From the NCBI GenBank assembly GCA_024742705.1, contig JANSXZ010000006.1, forward strand, positions 124,001 to 188,000: a DNA stretch of 64,000 bases. Direction: 5' to 3'. This DNA comes from Paracoccaceae bacterium (lineage in GTDB: Bacteria > Pseudomonadota > Alphaproteobacteria > Rhodobacterales > Rhodobacteraceae). The translations under genes and the position numbers were made by a program. A model generated the notes under the pieces. The model saw only the letters and a list, made by a program, of their open reading frames with translations. It ran no database searches and was not told the origin of the DNA. Of this stretch, positions 45,928 through 55,445 are shown piece by piece. Each line of letters starts with the position of its first letter. Within the stretch, counting starts at the first letter, position 1.

Positions 45928-46721
45928 TGGGCGACTGGCAGGTTCACGCCGTCAAATACGCCGAACGCAACGATCGCACCCGCGCCGACAGCTTTCTGTT
46001 CGACGACGCGCCGGAAACAGCGCATCCGATGGATTACTTCATGTGGGTGCTGCGCCGCGACGACCGGGTGATCCTTGTCGACAGCGGCTATGACAGCGAA
46101 GAGGCGCAGGCCCGCGGCCGACCGATCCGCATGGATCCGGCTGCTGCCCTGGCGCCGCTGGGATTGCGGCCCGCTGATATCACCACGCTGATCGTGACGC
46201 ATCTGCACTATGATCACGCCGGCGGCCTGCACCTGTTTCCCGATGCGACGCTGTGGATGCAGGCGGCGGAAATGGCCTATGCCACAGGCCCCTGCATGTG
46301 CCACGAAACGCTGCGGATGCCGTTCACCGGCGCGCATGTCTGCGAAGCGGTGCGGCGGCTCCACGCGGGCAAGCTGCGCTTCGTGGACGGCGATGCCCAG
46401 GTCGACGACGGCGTGAGCGTGCATTGCATCGGCGGCCATTCGCGCGGGCTTCAGGCCGTGCGCGTGCGCACCCGCGCCGGTTGGCTTGTCCTCGCCTCGG
46501 ACGCGGCACATTTCTACGAGAACATCACCGCGCGCAAACCTTTCCCCATTGTCGTCGATCTCCAGGCGATGCTGGACGGCTTTGCCCGGCTCGAAACCCT
46601 GGCCTCGACGCCCGAACTGATCGTGCCGGGGCATGATCCGCTGGTGCGCCAGCGCTTCGCACCCGGCGTCGCGCCGCACATCTGGCGGCTCGATCCCGGC
46701 CCGGTTGCAGCGCCGCGCTAA
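45924..46721 (+). CDS. Metallo-beta-lactamase-fold hydrolase, N-acyl-homoserine-lactonase-like
   Basis: A 265-residue MBL-fold protein. The zinc motif HLHYDHAGG is near residue 92; further ligands are in IGGHSRGLQ, ASDAAH and PGHDP. This is the AhlD/AttM-like lactonase subgroup. In this cluster, next to sugar-acid-type dehydrogenases, it may open a lactone metabolic intermediate rather than a quorum signal; both are possible. An alternative start is the second codon (45927). Confidence 0.85.
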   Translation: MMGDWQVHAVKYAERNDRTRADSFLFDDAPETAHPMDYFMWVLRRDDRVILVDSGYDSEEAQARGRPIRMDPAAALAPLGLRPADITTLIVTHLHYDHAGGLHLFPDATLWMQAAEMAYATGPCMCHETLRMPFTGAHVCEAVRRLHAGKLRFVDGDAQVDDGVSVHCIGGHSRGLQAVRVRTRAGWLVLASDAAHFYENITARKPFPIVVDLQAMLDGFARLETLASTPELIVPGHDPLVRQRFAPGVAPHIWRLDPGPVAAPR

Positions 46722-46724
46722 GTT

Positions 46725-48251
46725 TCAGATCACCGCGCCATCGTCCAGCCGCGCCAACAGGTCGGCTGCATCGCGCAGCACGGTCTCGCGGCGGTCGGCG
46801 TCCATCCTGTCCCATGTGCGGTACATGTTGCCCATCCGGGCGTTGCCCGAAAACCGCGGCCGGTGGCGTATCAGGAAATCCCAGTAGAGCAGGTTGAAAG
46901 GGCAGGCCTTCGCGCCGGTCTTGGCGGTCACGCTGTAGTGGCACCCCTTGCAATAGTCCGACATCCGGTTGATGTACGCGCCACTCGACACATAGGGCTT
47001 GGACGCGACGATGCCGCCATCGGCGAACTGGCTCATGCCCAGCGTGTTGGGCGCCTCGACCCATTCGTAGGCATCGGCATAGACCGCAAGATACCATTCA
47101 TGCACCTGCCGCGGCGACACCCCCGCCAAAAGCGCGAAATTGCCGGTCACCATAAGGCGCTGGATGTGATGCGCATAGGCATCTTCGCGCGTTTGGGCCA
47201 CGGCATGGGCCATGCACGCCATGCGCGTCTCGCCGCCCCAGTACATCGCCGGCAAATCGCGGTCATGCTCCAGCGCGTTGCTTTGCACATAGCCAGGCCC
47301 GCGGAGGAAATAGATGCCCCGCACATATTCGCGCCAGCCGATGATCTGCCGGATAAACCCTTCGGCCGCGTTGATCGGCGCGGCGCCTTCGGCCCAGGCC
47401 ACCGCGACCGCCTCGCAGATCTCCATCGGCGACAGCAAACCGGCGTTCAGATAGGCCGATACACCCGCGTGATAGAGATACCGGCTGTCGCGCAGCATCG
47501 CGTCCTGATAATCGCCGAACCGCGGCAGCGCATGGGTAACGAAATGCGCCAGAACCTGGCGCGCCTGAGATCGCTCGGTGGCCATGCCGAACGGCCGCAA
47601 ATCGCCGAACCGGTTGCCAAAGCGCGCTTCCACCAGGTCCAGCACCTCGCGGGTCACGGCGTCGGGCGCGAACTGCAAGGGGCCGTCGTGATCGATCGTG
47701 CCCGGCGCCGGCTTGCGGTTGTCATGATCGAAATTCCACTGACCGCCCGCTGGCTTGTCGTCCTCCATCAGCAATCCGGTTCGGCGCCGCATCTCGCGAT
47801 AGAAGTATTCCATGCGCAGCACCTTGCGGCCTTCGGCCCAGCGTTCGAAATCCGCGTGCGACGCCAGAAACCGGTCGTCCTGCAAGATCTCGACAGGTAT
47901 CGGCGCATCGGTCAGCGCAGTGATCAGCCGCCACTCGCCCGGTTCCGTCGCGACCACCCGCGAGGCGCCGGTCTCATGCGCCCGGCGCAACAGTTCGCCC
48001 ACGACCGATCCGGCGTTCTCACTGTCGTCCAGCCGGGTGTACCGCACATCCCACCCTTCCGCGCGCAACCACGCCGCGAACTTGCGCATCGCCGTCAGCA
48101 AAAAGGCGATCTTCTTGGGATGATGCGCCACATAATCGGCCTCGTCGGCCACCTCCGCCATCACAACCGTATCGCGGCCCTTGTCCGCCGCCCGCAAGGC
48201 CGACAGATCCGCGCTCAGCTGATCGCCCAGAACCAGAACCAGACGGCTCAC
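46725..48251 (-). CDS. Iron-sulfur bacterial cryptochrome/(6-4) photolyase
   Basis: A 508-residue FAD protein of the FeS-BCP/PhrB group. It starts VSRLVLVLGDQLS with the GTG at 48251 overlapping the SDR stop by 4 bases. C-terminal cysteines for a [4Fe-4S] cluster are visible in DYCKGCHYS and KACPFN, with another in TRMACMAH. The FAD/lesion region includes GFIRQIIGWREYVRGIYF and MVTGNFALL. It repairs UV (6-4) photoproducts or acts as a light sensor. It is the second gene of a pair with an SDR oxidoreductase. Confidence 0.9.
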   Translation of the reverse strand: MSRLVLVLGDQLSADLSALRAADKGRDTVVMAEVADEADYVAHHPKKIAFLLTAMRKFAAWLRAEGWDVRYTRLDDSENAGSVVGELLRRAHETGASRVVATEPGEWRLITALTDAPIPVEILQDDRFLASHADFERWAEGRKVLRMEYFYREMRRRTGLLMEDDKPAGGQWNFDHDNRKPAPGTIDHDGPLQFAPDAVTREVLDLVEARFGNRFGDLRPFGMATERSQARQVLAHFVTHALPRFGDYQDAMLRDSRYLYHAGVSAYLNAGLLSPMEICEAVAVAWAEGAAPINAAEGFIRQIIGWREYVRGIYFLRGPGYVQSNALEHDRDLPAMYWGGETRMACMAHAVAQTREDAYAHHIQRLMVTGNFALLAGVSPRQVHEWYLAVYADAYEWVEAPNTLGMSQFADGGIVASKPYVSSGAYINRMSDYCKGCHYSVTAKTGAKACPFNLLYWDFLIRHRPRFSGNARMGNMYRTWDRMDADRRETVLRDAADLLARLDDGAVI

Positions 48252-48913
48252 CACGGCACCGCCTCGCCGGCCCAGTCGAAGAAACCGCCGCTCTGCGCCG
48301 GTGTCAGCCCGTCGATCACCCGCACCAGACGCGCGGCCGCCACATCGGGCGCGACCGCCGGATGCCGCCCCACATACCGCTCGGTGAAGGCGGTCCGCAC
48401 GGTGCCCGGATGCAAGCTGACACAAACCGCGCGCGGATGCGTCCGTGCCAGTTCGATCGCTCCGGTATGCACGATCTGGTTCACCGCGGCCTTTGCCGCA
48501 CGATAGCTGATCCAGCCGCCGATCCGGTTGTCGCCGATCGATCCCACCCGCGCCGACAAGACCCCGAACACCGCCCGCCGGTCACGCACCAAAAGCCGCC
48601 CGGCATGTGCGAGGATCAGCGCCGGACCCACCGCGTTCAGCGCGAACTGATCCATCATCGCCCGCTGCGACACCGCCCGAATGGTCTTTTCCGGCGCCGC
48701 GCCGGCGATTTCCAGCGCCCCGGTGGCCACCAGAACCGTATCGAACCGCCCCTCCAGCGTCGACAGAACCCGCGTCACCGACGCCTCGTCCGTCAGGTCC
48801 AGGCCATCGCCCGACCGTGACAGCCGCGAAACCTTATCTCCCCGCGCCGCCAGCGCGTCGCCCAACGCGCCGCCGATCCCGCCCGACGCGCCTATCACCA
48901 ATGCTCTTTTCAT
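48248..48913 (-). CDS. Short-chain dehydrogenase/reductase (CsgA-like)
   Basis: A 221-residue SDR. The nucleotide motif is GASGGIGGALG, and the active site reads SYRAAKAA (Y-x3-K) with a preceding Ser in LSARVGSIGDN. Length fits the short CsgA/YciK-like subgroup. Its stop overlaps the photolyase start, so the two are translationally coupled; a shared role is not known. Upstream (48914-49068) lies a copy of the dispersed element and the divergent leuA promoter. Confidence 0.88.
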   Translation of the reverse strand: MKRALVIGASGGIGGALGDALAARGDKVSRLSRSGDGLDLTDEASVTRVLSTLEGRFDTVLVATGALEIAGAAPEKTIRAVSQRAMMDQFALNAVGPALILAHAGRLLVRDRRAVFGVLSARVGSIGDNRIGGWISYRAAKAAVNQIVHTGAIELARTHPRAVCVSLHPGTVRTAFTERYVGRHPAVAPDVAAARLVRVIDGLTPAQSGGFFDWAGEAVPW

Positions 48914-48960
48914 GCCCCCCAGCTAGACGCGGGCGCCGGCATGTCAATCCGCACGCCCGG

Positions 48961-48993
48961 CTTCATTGTTCGCGAAATACTCCCGCCGGAGGC
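48961..48993 (-). repeat. Dispersed intergenic element, copy 5
   Basis: On the minus strand it reads GCCTCCGGCGGGAGTATTTC, then GCGAACAATGAAG. It lies between the divergent SDR and leuA genes, about 40 bases upstream of the leuA-leader promoter. It is the one copy not placed after a stop codon. Confidence 0.65.
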
Positions 48994-49033
48994 AACCACG
49001 CCCGCGTCCCGCGCCCGGCCGGCAATTTCCGGC

Positions 49034-49061
49034 TTTTCATTCGCGCGGTGCCCGTTATAAA
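49034..49061 (+). promoter_or_regulatory. Candidate promoter of the leuA leader transcript
   Basis: TTTTCA (49034-49039) and TATAAA (49056-49061) are spaced by 16 bases. The expected start of transcription, 6-8 bases after the -10, falls at or beside the ATG at 49069, so the leader peptide mRNA may be leaderless. Confidence 0.55.
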
Positions 49062-49068
49062 CGCTGGC

Positions 49069-49146
49069 ATGTCTTGCGCCGCCCATATCCTTCTGCCGCG
49101 TTCCGGCGCGCCGTTGCGCGGCCTGGCTGTTCTATCCCGCCTCTGA
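49069..49146 (+). CDS. Leucine-rich leader peptide upstream of leuA
   Basis: A 25-codon frame, MSCAAHILLPRSGAPLRGLA, then VLSRL. Six codons are leucine and they use ctt, ctg, ttg, ctg, cta and ctc, including types rarely used in this high-GC genome. Its stop at 49144-49146 lies inside the left arm of the following hairpin. The ATG is at the expected transcription start, as in leaderless trpL of Sinorhizobium. This fits a leucine attenuator peptide; no homology search was possible. Confidence 0.62.
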   Translation: MSCAAHILLPRSGAPLRGLAVLSRL

Positions 49147-49183
49147 GCGTGCCAACCGGCGCGCCCGCTCAGAGGAGGCACGC
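49140..49183 (+). promoter_or_regulatory. Mutually exclusive hairpins of a putative leuA attenuator
   Basis: Hairpin A: CCTCTGAGCG (49140-49149) pairs perfectly with CGCTCAGAGG (49166-49175) over 10 bp. Hairpin B: GCGTGCC (49147-49153) pairs with GGCACGC (49177-49183). They share bases 49147-49149, so only one can form. Ribosome position on the leader peptide would choose between them. A U-tract is lacking, so regulation may act on leuA translation or Rho access instead of intrinsic termination. Confidence 0.55.
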
Positions 49184-49231
49184 CGCCCGCCATGGCAAGA
49201 CGGAACAGACACCACATCAGAGATACCTGAA

Positions 49232-50803
49232 ATGACACAATCCGAAAAAGAACGCGTCGTCATCTTCGATACGACGCTCCGCGACGGCGAACAATCGCCC
49301 GGCGCCACCATGACCCATGCGGAAAAGCTCGAAATCGCCGGTCTGCTCGACGAGATGGGCGTAGACATCATCGAAGCCGGGTTCCCCATCGCCTCCGAAG
49401 GCGACTTCAAGGCCGTCAGTGACATCGCCCGCGCCTCGGTCAATTCGGTGATCTGCGGGCTGGCACGTGCCAACTACGGCGATATCGACCGTTGCTGGGA
49501 AGCGGTGCGCCACGCGGCACAGCCACGCATCCACACCTTCATCGGCACATCGCCCCTGCACCGCGCGATCCCCAACCTCACGCGCGACGAAATGGCCGAT
49601 CTCATTCATCAAACCGTCAGCCACGCGCGCAACCTGTGCGACAACGTGCAGTGGTCGCCGATGGACGCCACGCGCACCGAATGGGACTACCTGGCGCGGG
49701 TCGTCGAAATCGCGATCCGGGCGGGCGCCACGACGATCAACATTCCCGACACCGTCGGCTATACCGCCCCCGCCGAAAGCGCCGACCTGATCCGCCGCCT
49801 GATCGCGGAAGTGCCCGGTGCGTCGGACGTGGTCTTCGCCACGCACTGCCACAATGATCTGGGCATGGCCACCGCCAACTCGCTGGCCGCCGTCGCCGGC
49901 GGCGCCCGCCAGGTCGAATGCACGATCAACGGTCTGGGCGAACGCGCCGGCAACACCGCGCTCGAGGAAGTTGACATGGCGCTGAAGGTGCGGGGCGATA
50001 TCATGCCCTACACCACCGGCATCGACACCACCAAGATCATGAACATCTCGCGCCGGGTCGCCACGGTTTCGGGTTTCCCGGTCCAGTTCAACAAGGCCAT
50101 CGTGGGCAAGAACGCCTTTGCGCATGAATCCGGCATCCACCAGGACGGGATGCTGAAGAACGCCGAAACCTTCGAGATCATGCGCCCCGAGGATGTCGGG
50201 CTGCTGGCAACCAACATCGTGATGGGCAAGCACTCGGGTCGCGCCGCCTTGCGCGCAAAGCTCGGCGAACTCGGGTTCGAACTGGGCGACAACCAGCTGC
50301 GCGATGTCTTTGTCCGGTTCAAGGAACTGGCCGACCGCAAGAAAGAGGTCTACGACGACGATCTCGTGGCGCTGATGCGCAGCGGCGAGGACCCCGAGAA
50401 CGATCGCATCCGGCTGCAATCACTGCGTGTGCAGTGCGGCACCGAAGGCCCGCAGCAGGCCGACATGACCCTGTTGATCGAAGGCCAGCCCCACAGCACC
50501 ACCCAGACAGGCGACGGACCGGTGGATGCCAGCTTCAACGCCGTCAAGGCGCTGTTCCCGCACGAGGCGCGGCTGCAACTCTATCAGGTGCATGCGGTGA
50601 CCGAAGGCACCGATGCGCAGGCCACGGTTTCGGTCCGCATGGAAGAGGCCGGCCGCGTCGTCACCGGCCAGTCGGCCGACACCGATACGGTGGTGGCCAG
50701 CGTCAAGGCCTATATCAACGCGCTCAACAATCTGGTGGTCCGTCGCGAGAAATCGGCCCCCGGAGAGGACCGCCGCGAGGTCAGCTACAAGTACCTCAGC
50801 TGA
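49232..50803 (+). CDS. leuA: 2-Isopropylmalate synthase
   Basis: A 523-residue LeuA. The DRE-TIM catalytic core begins [23 protein letters not shown] carries the metal-binding histidines; NGLGERAGN and HESGIHQDG follow. The C-terminal regulatory domain (about 390-523) ends in [10 protein letters not shown]. It condenses acetyl-CoA with 2-ketoisovalerate, the first committed step of leucine synthesis. It lies 86 bases after the leader peptide. A strong hairpin lies downstream at 50816-50851. Confidence 0.97.
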   Translation: MTQSEKERVVIFDTTLRDGEQSPGATMTHAEKLEIAGLLDEMGVDIIEAGFPIASEGDFKAVSDIARASVNSVICGLARANYGDIDRCWEAVRHAAQPRIHTFIGTSPLHRAIPNLTRDEMADLIHQTVSHARNLCDNVQWSPMDATRTEWDYLARVVEIAIRAGATTINIPDTVGYTAPAESADLIRRLIAEVPGASDVVFATHCHNDLGMATANSLAAVAGGARQVECTINGLGERAGNTALEEVDMALKVRGDIMPYTTGIDTTKIMNISRRVATVSGFPVQFNKAIVGKNAFAHESGIHQDGMLKNAETFEIMRPEDVGLLATNIVMGKHSGRAALRAKLGELGFELGDNQLRDVFVRFKELADRKKEVYDDDLVALMRSGEDPENDRIRLQSLRVQCGTEGPQQADMTLLIEGQPHSTTQTGDGPVDASFNAVKALFPHEARLQLYQVHAVTEGTDAQATVSVRMEEAGRVVTGQSADTDTVVASVKAYINALNNLVVRREKSAPGEDRREVSYKYLS

Positions 50804-50815
50804 TCCGCCCCGCGC

Positions 50816-50851
50816 CTGCCGGCGGGCCCGGATCGCGGGCCCGCCGGGCAG
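50816..50851 (+). terminator. Strong GC-rich hairpin after leuA
   Basis: CTGCC-GGCGGGCCCG pairs with CGGGCCCGCC-GGGCAG around GATCG, a 15-bp stem with one bulge, beginning 13 bases after the leuA stop. No U-run follows, so it is either a poor intrinsic terminator or an mRNA 3'-end stabiliser. Confidence 0.6.
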
Positions 50852-50893
50852 CATCGGAGGGGCCGGCGCGGCGGCATGGCGGATATGCGCTGA

Positions 50894-52048
<1,155 letters not shown>

Positions 52049-52070
52049 CCGAGCCTGACGGGGGTCTCAT

Positions 52071-52973
52071 TTGGCCAAGGACCGCGACCGACGAGACGAA
52101 TACTCGGGGCCCCTGCGCCGCTTGCTGCTGGGGGTTATCGTTCTGTGCCTGCTGGGTATTTTCCTGGTCTGGCGGATCGACAGCCCGCGGGTCGAACGGT
52201 TTCGCGCGCAGGTTGCGGATACGGTTCTGCCCAGCATGGATTGGGCCATGAAGCCGGTGACCGGGACGATCAACCTGATCCGCGATTTCCAGTCCTATCA
52301 GCGGCTGGCCGACCAGAACCGCGAATTGCGCAGCGAATTGCGCCAGATGCAGGCGTGGAAAGAGGCCGCGCTGCAACTCGAACAGGAAAACGCGCGGTTG
52401 CTGGATCTCAACAACGTGCGGCTGGACCCGCGCCTGACGTTCATCACCGGCGTCGTCATGGCCGACAGCGGATCGCCATTCCGGCAATCGGTGATGCTGA
52501 ACGTGGGGCAGCGTGACGGCATCGTCGACGGTTGGGCCGCAATGGACGGAATCGGCCTGGTCGGGCGCATTTCCGGCGTGGGCCGTGACACCGCGCGGGT
52601 GATCCTTCTGACCGACGCCTCCAGCGCGATCCCCGCCACCGTCCAGCCTTCGGGGCAGACCGCCTTGGTGACAGGCGACAATTCGGCGGCGCCGCTGATC
52701 GACTTCATCGAGAACGCCGACCTTGTGCGCCCCGGCGACCGGGTTGTAAGTTCGGGCGATGGCGGCGTGTTTCCCGCCGGCCTGTTGATCGGGCAGGTGG
52801 CCGTCGATCCCGGCGGGCGCCTTCGGGTGCGCCTCTCGGCCGATTTCGAACGGCTGGAATTCCTGCGGATCCTGCGCCACCACGGCGCCGAAACGGTCCG
52901 CGATCCCGGTGGACTGGTGATGCCCGTGCCGCTGCCGGTGGCCGAGGCGACGCCGGGGGGCGAGGATGGATAA
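52071..52973 (+). CDS. mreC: Rod-shape protein MreC
   Basis: A 300-residue protein starting at a TTG (52071, AKDRDRRDEYSG) after GGGGGTC. One membrane helix (residues 19-40) is followed by a coiled coil (about 75-108, QRLADQNRELRSELRQMQAW) and the MreC beta-barrels (VMLNVGQRDGIVDG, RVILLTDASSAIP, LVRPGDRVVSSG). It links MreB to PBP2/RodA in the periplasm. It overlaps mreD by 8 bases. Confidence 0.93.
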   Translation: MAKDRDRRDEYSGPLRRLLLGVIVLCLLGIFLVWRIDSPRVERFRAQVADTVLPSMDWAMKPVTGTINLIRDFQSYQRLADQNRELRSELRQMQAWKEAALQLEQENARLLDLNNVRLDPRLTFITGVVMADSGSPFRQSVMLNVGQRDGIVDGWAAMDGIGLVGRISGVGRDTARVILLTDASSAIPATVQPSGQTALVTGDNSAAPLIDFIENADLVRPGDRVVSSGDGGVFPAGLLIGQVAVDPGGRLRVRLSADFERLEFLRILRHHGAETVRDPGGLVMPVPLPVAEATPGGEDG

Positions 52974-53502
52974 CCTGTCGGCATCGCGGCTGTGGACGAT
53001 GCGCGCGAGCTACATGATGCTGGCGGCGGTAATCCTGTTCTTTCACCTGCTGCCGCTGGGCACGCTGCCGCCACGCTGGGCCTGGCCCGATCTTCTGCTG
53101 TTGCTGACCTTTGCCTGCGCGATGCGCAATCCGGCCTATGTGCCGGCGCTGTCGGTGGCGGCGGTCATGCTGTTGGCGGATCTGTTGCTGCAACGTCCGC
53201 CCGGGCTCTATGCGGCGCTGGCGGTTCTGGGTGCCGAGCAGCTGAAACGGCACGCAGGCGGGATGCGCGACGCCAGTTTCCTCGGCGAATGGGCCGCCGT
53301 CGGCATGATGGTGATCGCGCTGGGCTTGCTCAACCGTGTGGTGCTGGGCATCCTGATGGTGGATCAGGCATCGCTGGCGCTGGCCGCGATCCAGACGCTG
53401 ATGACAGTGGCCTCCTACCCGCTGGGGATCGCGGTGCTGCATGTGCTGCTGGATCTGCGCAATCCCCGGCCCGGCGGCGACGATACGACGGGGGCGCGGT
53501 AA
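52966..53502 (+). CDS. mreD: Rod-shape membrane protein MreD
   Basis: A 178-residue protein with about five to six hydrophobic segments, the MreD size and topology. Sequence conservation in this family is low, so the call relies on position between mreC and mrdA plus FFHLLPLGTLPPRWAWPDLL. Its stop shares one base with the mrdA start (TAATG, 53500-53504). Confidence 0.9.
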   Translation: MDNLSASRLWTMRASYMMLAAVILFFHLLPLGTLPPRWAWPDLLLLLTFACAMRNPAYVPALSVAAVMLLADLLLQRPPGLYAALAVLGAEQLKRHAGGMRDASFLGEWAAVGMMVIALGLLNRVVLGILMVDQASLALAAIQTLMTVASYPLGIAVLHVLLDLRNPRPGGDDTTGAR

Positions 53503-55445
53503 TGCGACGCAATCCACGCGAACTGGAACAGACCCATCGCACGCTGAGCCGGCGCGCCATCCTTCTGGGCGGCGCGCAATTGGCCTTTGCCGGCGCGCTG
53601 GGTCTGCGGATGCAGTATCTGCAGGTCGAGCAGGCCGATCAGTTCCGCCTGCTGGCCGAGGAAAACCGCATCAACATCCGCCTGATCCCGCCCGCCCGCG
53701 GCGAGATCTACGACCGCAACGGCCGGCCCGTCGCCCAGAACTCGCAGAGCTATCGCATCGTCATGGTGCGCGAGGATGCCGGCGACGTGGACGCGGTGAT
53801 CACCCGGCTGGGCCAGCTTGTCGAACTGGAAGAGGAAGATCTGAACCGCGCGATGACCGAAATGAAGCGTTCGCCCCCGTACCTGCCGGTGACGGTGGCC
53901 GAACAGGTCTCATGGCGCGACGTTTCCACCGTGGCGGTGAACGCCCCCGCCCTGCCCGGCGTGGTGCCCGAAGTGGGGCTGACCCGGATTTATCCGCAGG
54001 GCTCGGATTATGCCCATGTCGTCGGCTACGTCGGCCCGGTCAGCGACTATGACCTGAAACAGATCGAAGACCCCGACCCGCTGTTGCGTATTCCGCGGTT
54101 TCAGATCGGCAAGGTCGGTCTGGAATCCAAACAGGAGGCCCGGCTGCGCGGCGCGGCGGGCATCAAGCGCGTCGAGGTTAACGCCGCCGGACGGGTGATG
54201 CGCGAACTCGACCGCCGCGAGGGCCAGGCCGGCGCGGATGTCCAGATCACCATCGACAGTGCCCTTCAGAACTATGTCCAGGCGCGCCTGGGCGAGGAAA
54301 GCGCAAGCGCCGTGGTGATCGACTGCGACACCGGCGATATCCTGGCCAGCGCATCGGCGCCCACCTTCGATCCGAACCTTTTCGTGCGCGGGATTTCCGT
54401 GGCCGATTATCGCGGGCTCACGGAAAACCCCTATCGCCCGCTGGCCAACAAGGCGGTGCAGGGTGTCTATCCACCGGGATCCACCTTCAAGATGATCACC
54501 GCGATGGCCGCGCTCGAGGCCGGCTTGATCGGACCGGATGACACCGTGTGGTGCCCCGGCCACCTGGAGGTATCCGGCCGCAGGTTCCATTGCTGGAAAC
54601 GCGCCGGCCACGGCCATGTGGATCTGCAGAACTCGCTGAAGCAATCGTGCGATGTGTATTACTACGATCTCGCCCTGAAGGTCGGGCAGGACAAAATATC
54701 GGCGATGGCCCAACGTTTTGGCCTGGGCGTTCGCCACGATGTGCCGATGTCCGCCGTGGCGCGCGGCCTTGCCCCCGATCGCGCGTGGAAACAGCGCGTG
54801 CATGGCCAGGAATGGCTGGTCGGCGACACGGCGAATGCATCCATCGGCCAGGGCTTCATGCTGGCATCGCCGCTGCAACTGGCGGTGATGACCGCGCGCC
54901 TTGCAACCGGGCGCAGCCTGTCGCCACGGCTGGTGAAATCCATCGACGGCGTCGAACAACCCTCGGGCGCGGGCGAAAGCCTGGGCATGAACGAAAACAA
55001 CCTGCGCAAGATGCGGCGCGCGATGTTTGCCGTGTCGAACGACCGCCGCGGCACCGCCTACGGCAGCCGCATCATCGAGGATGCCTACCGAATGGCCGGC
55101 AAGACCGGCACCAGCCAGGTCCGCAACATCACCACAGCCGAACGCGCACGCGGCGTGATCCGCAACGAGGATCTGCCCTGGGAGCGGCGCGATCATGCGC
55201 TGTTCGTGAACTTCGCGCCTTTCGATGCGCCGCGCTACGCGGTATCCGTGGTTGTCGAACACGGCGGCGGCGGCTCCAGCGCCGCCGCGCCCATCGCCCG
55301 CGACATCACGCTTCAGGCGCTCTACGGCGATACCCCCCCGCTCGAGGCTTACCCGGCCAAGGATCGCCCCCGCATCCAGGCCCAGCAAGACCGCCTGCGG
55401 CGCGCCCGGCCCGACGCCGACATCCGTGGCAGCGACCGCGCATGA
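53502..55445 (+). CDS. mrdA: Penicillin-binding protein 2 (transpeptidase)
   Basis: A 647-residue monofunctional PBP2. One N-terminal membrane helix (about 18-38), the dimerisation domain from ARGEIYDRNG, then the transpeptidase domain: active-site Ser327 in PPGSTFKM, SCD in KQSCDVYYYD, and KTG at Lys534 (AGKTGTSQ). It crosslinks lateral-wall peptidoglycan together with RodA. Its stop overlaps the rodA start by 4 bases (55442-55445). Confidence 0.96.
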   Translation: MRRNPRELEQTHRTLSRRAILLGGAQLAFAGALGLRMQYLQVEQADQFRLLAEENRINIRLIPPARGEIYDRNGRPVAQNSQSYRIVMVREDAGDVDAVITRLGQLVELEEEDLNRAMTEMKRSPPYLPVTVAEQVSWRDVSTVAVNAPALPGVVPEVGLTRIYPQGSDYAHVVGYVGPVSDYDLKQIEDPDPLLRIPRFQIGKVGLESKQEARLRGAAGIKRVEVNAAGRVMRELDRREGQAGADVQITIDSALQNYVQARLGEESASAVVIDCDTGDILASASAPTFDPNLFVRGISVADYRGLTENPYRPLANKAVQGVYPPGSTFKMITAMAALEAGLIGPDDTVWCPGHLEVSGRRFHCWKRAGHGHVDLQNSLKQSCDVYYYDLALKVGQDKISAMAQRFGLGVRHDVPMSAVARGLAPDRAWKQRVHGQEWLVGDTANASIGQGFMLASPLQLAVMTARLATGRSLSPRLVKSIDGVEQPSGAGESLGMNENNLRKMRRAMFAVSNDRRGTAYGSRIIEDAYRMAGKTGTSQVRNITTAERARGVIRNEDLPWERRDHALFVNFAPFDAPRYAVSVVVEHGGGGSSAAAPIARDITLQALYGDTPPLEAYPAKDRPRIQAQQDRLRRARPDADIRGSDRA

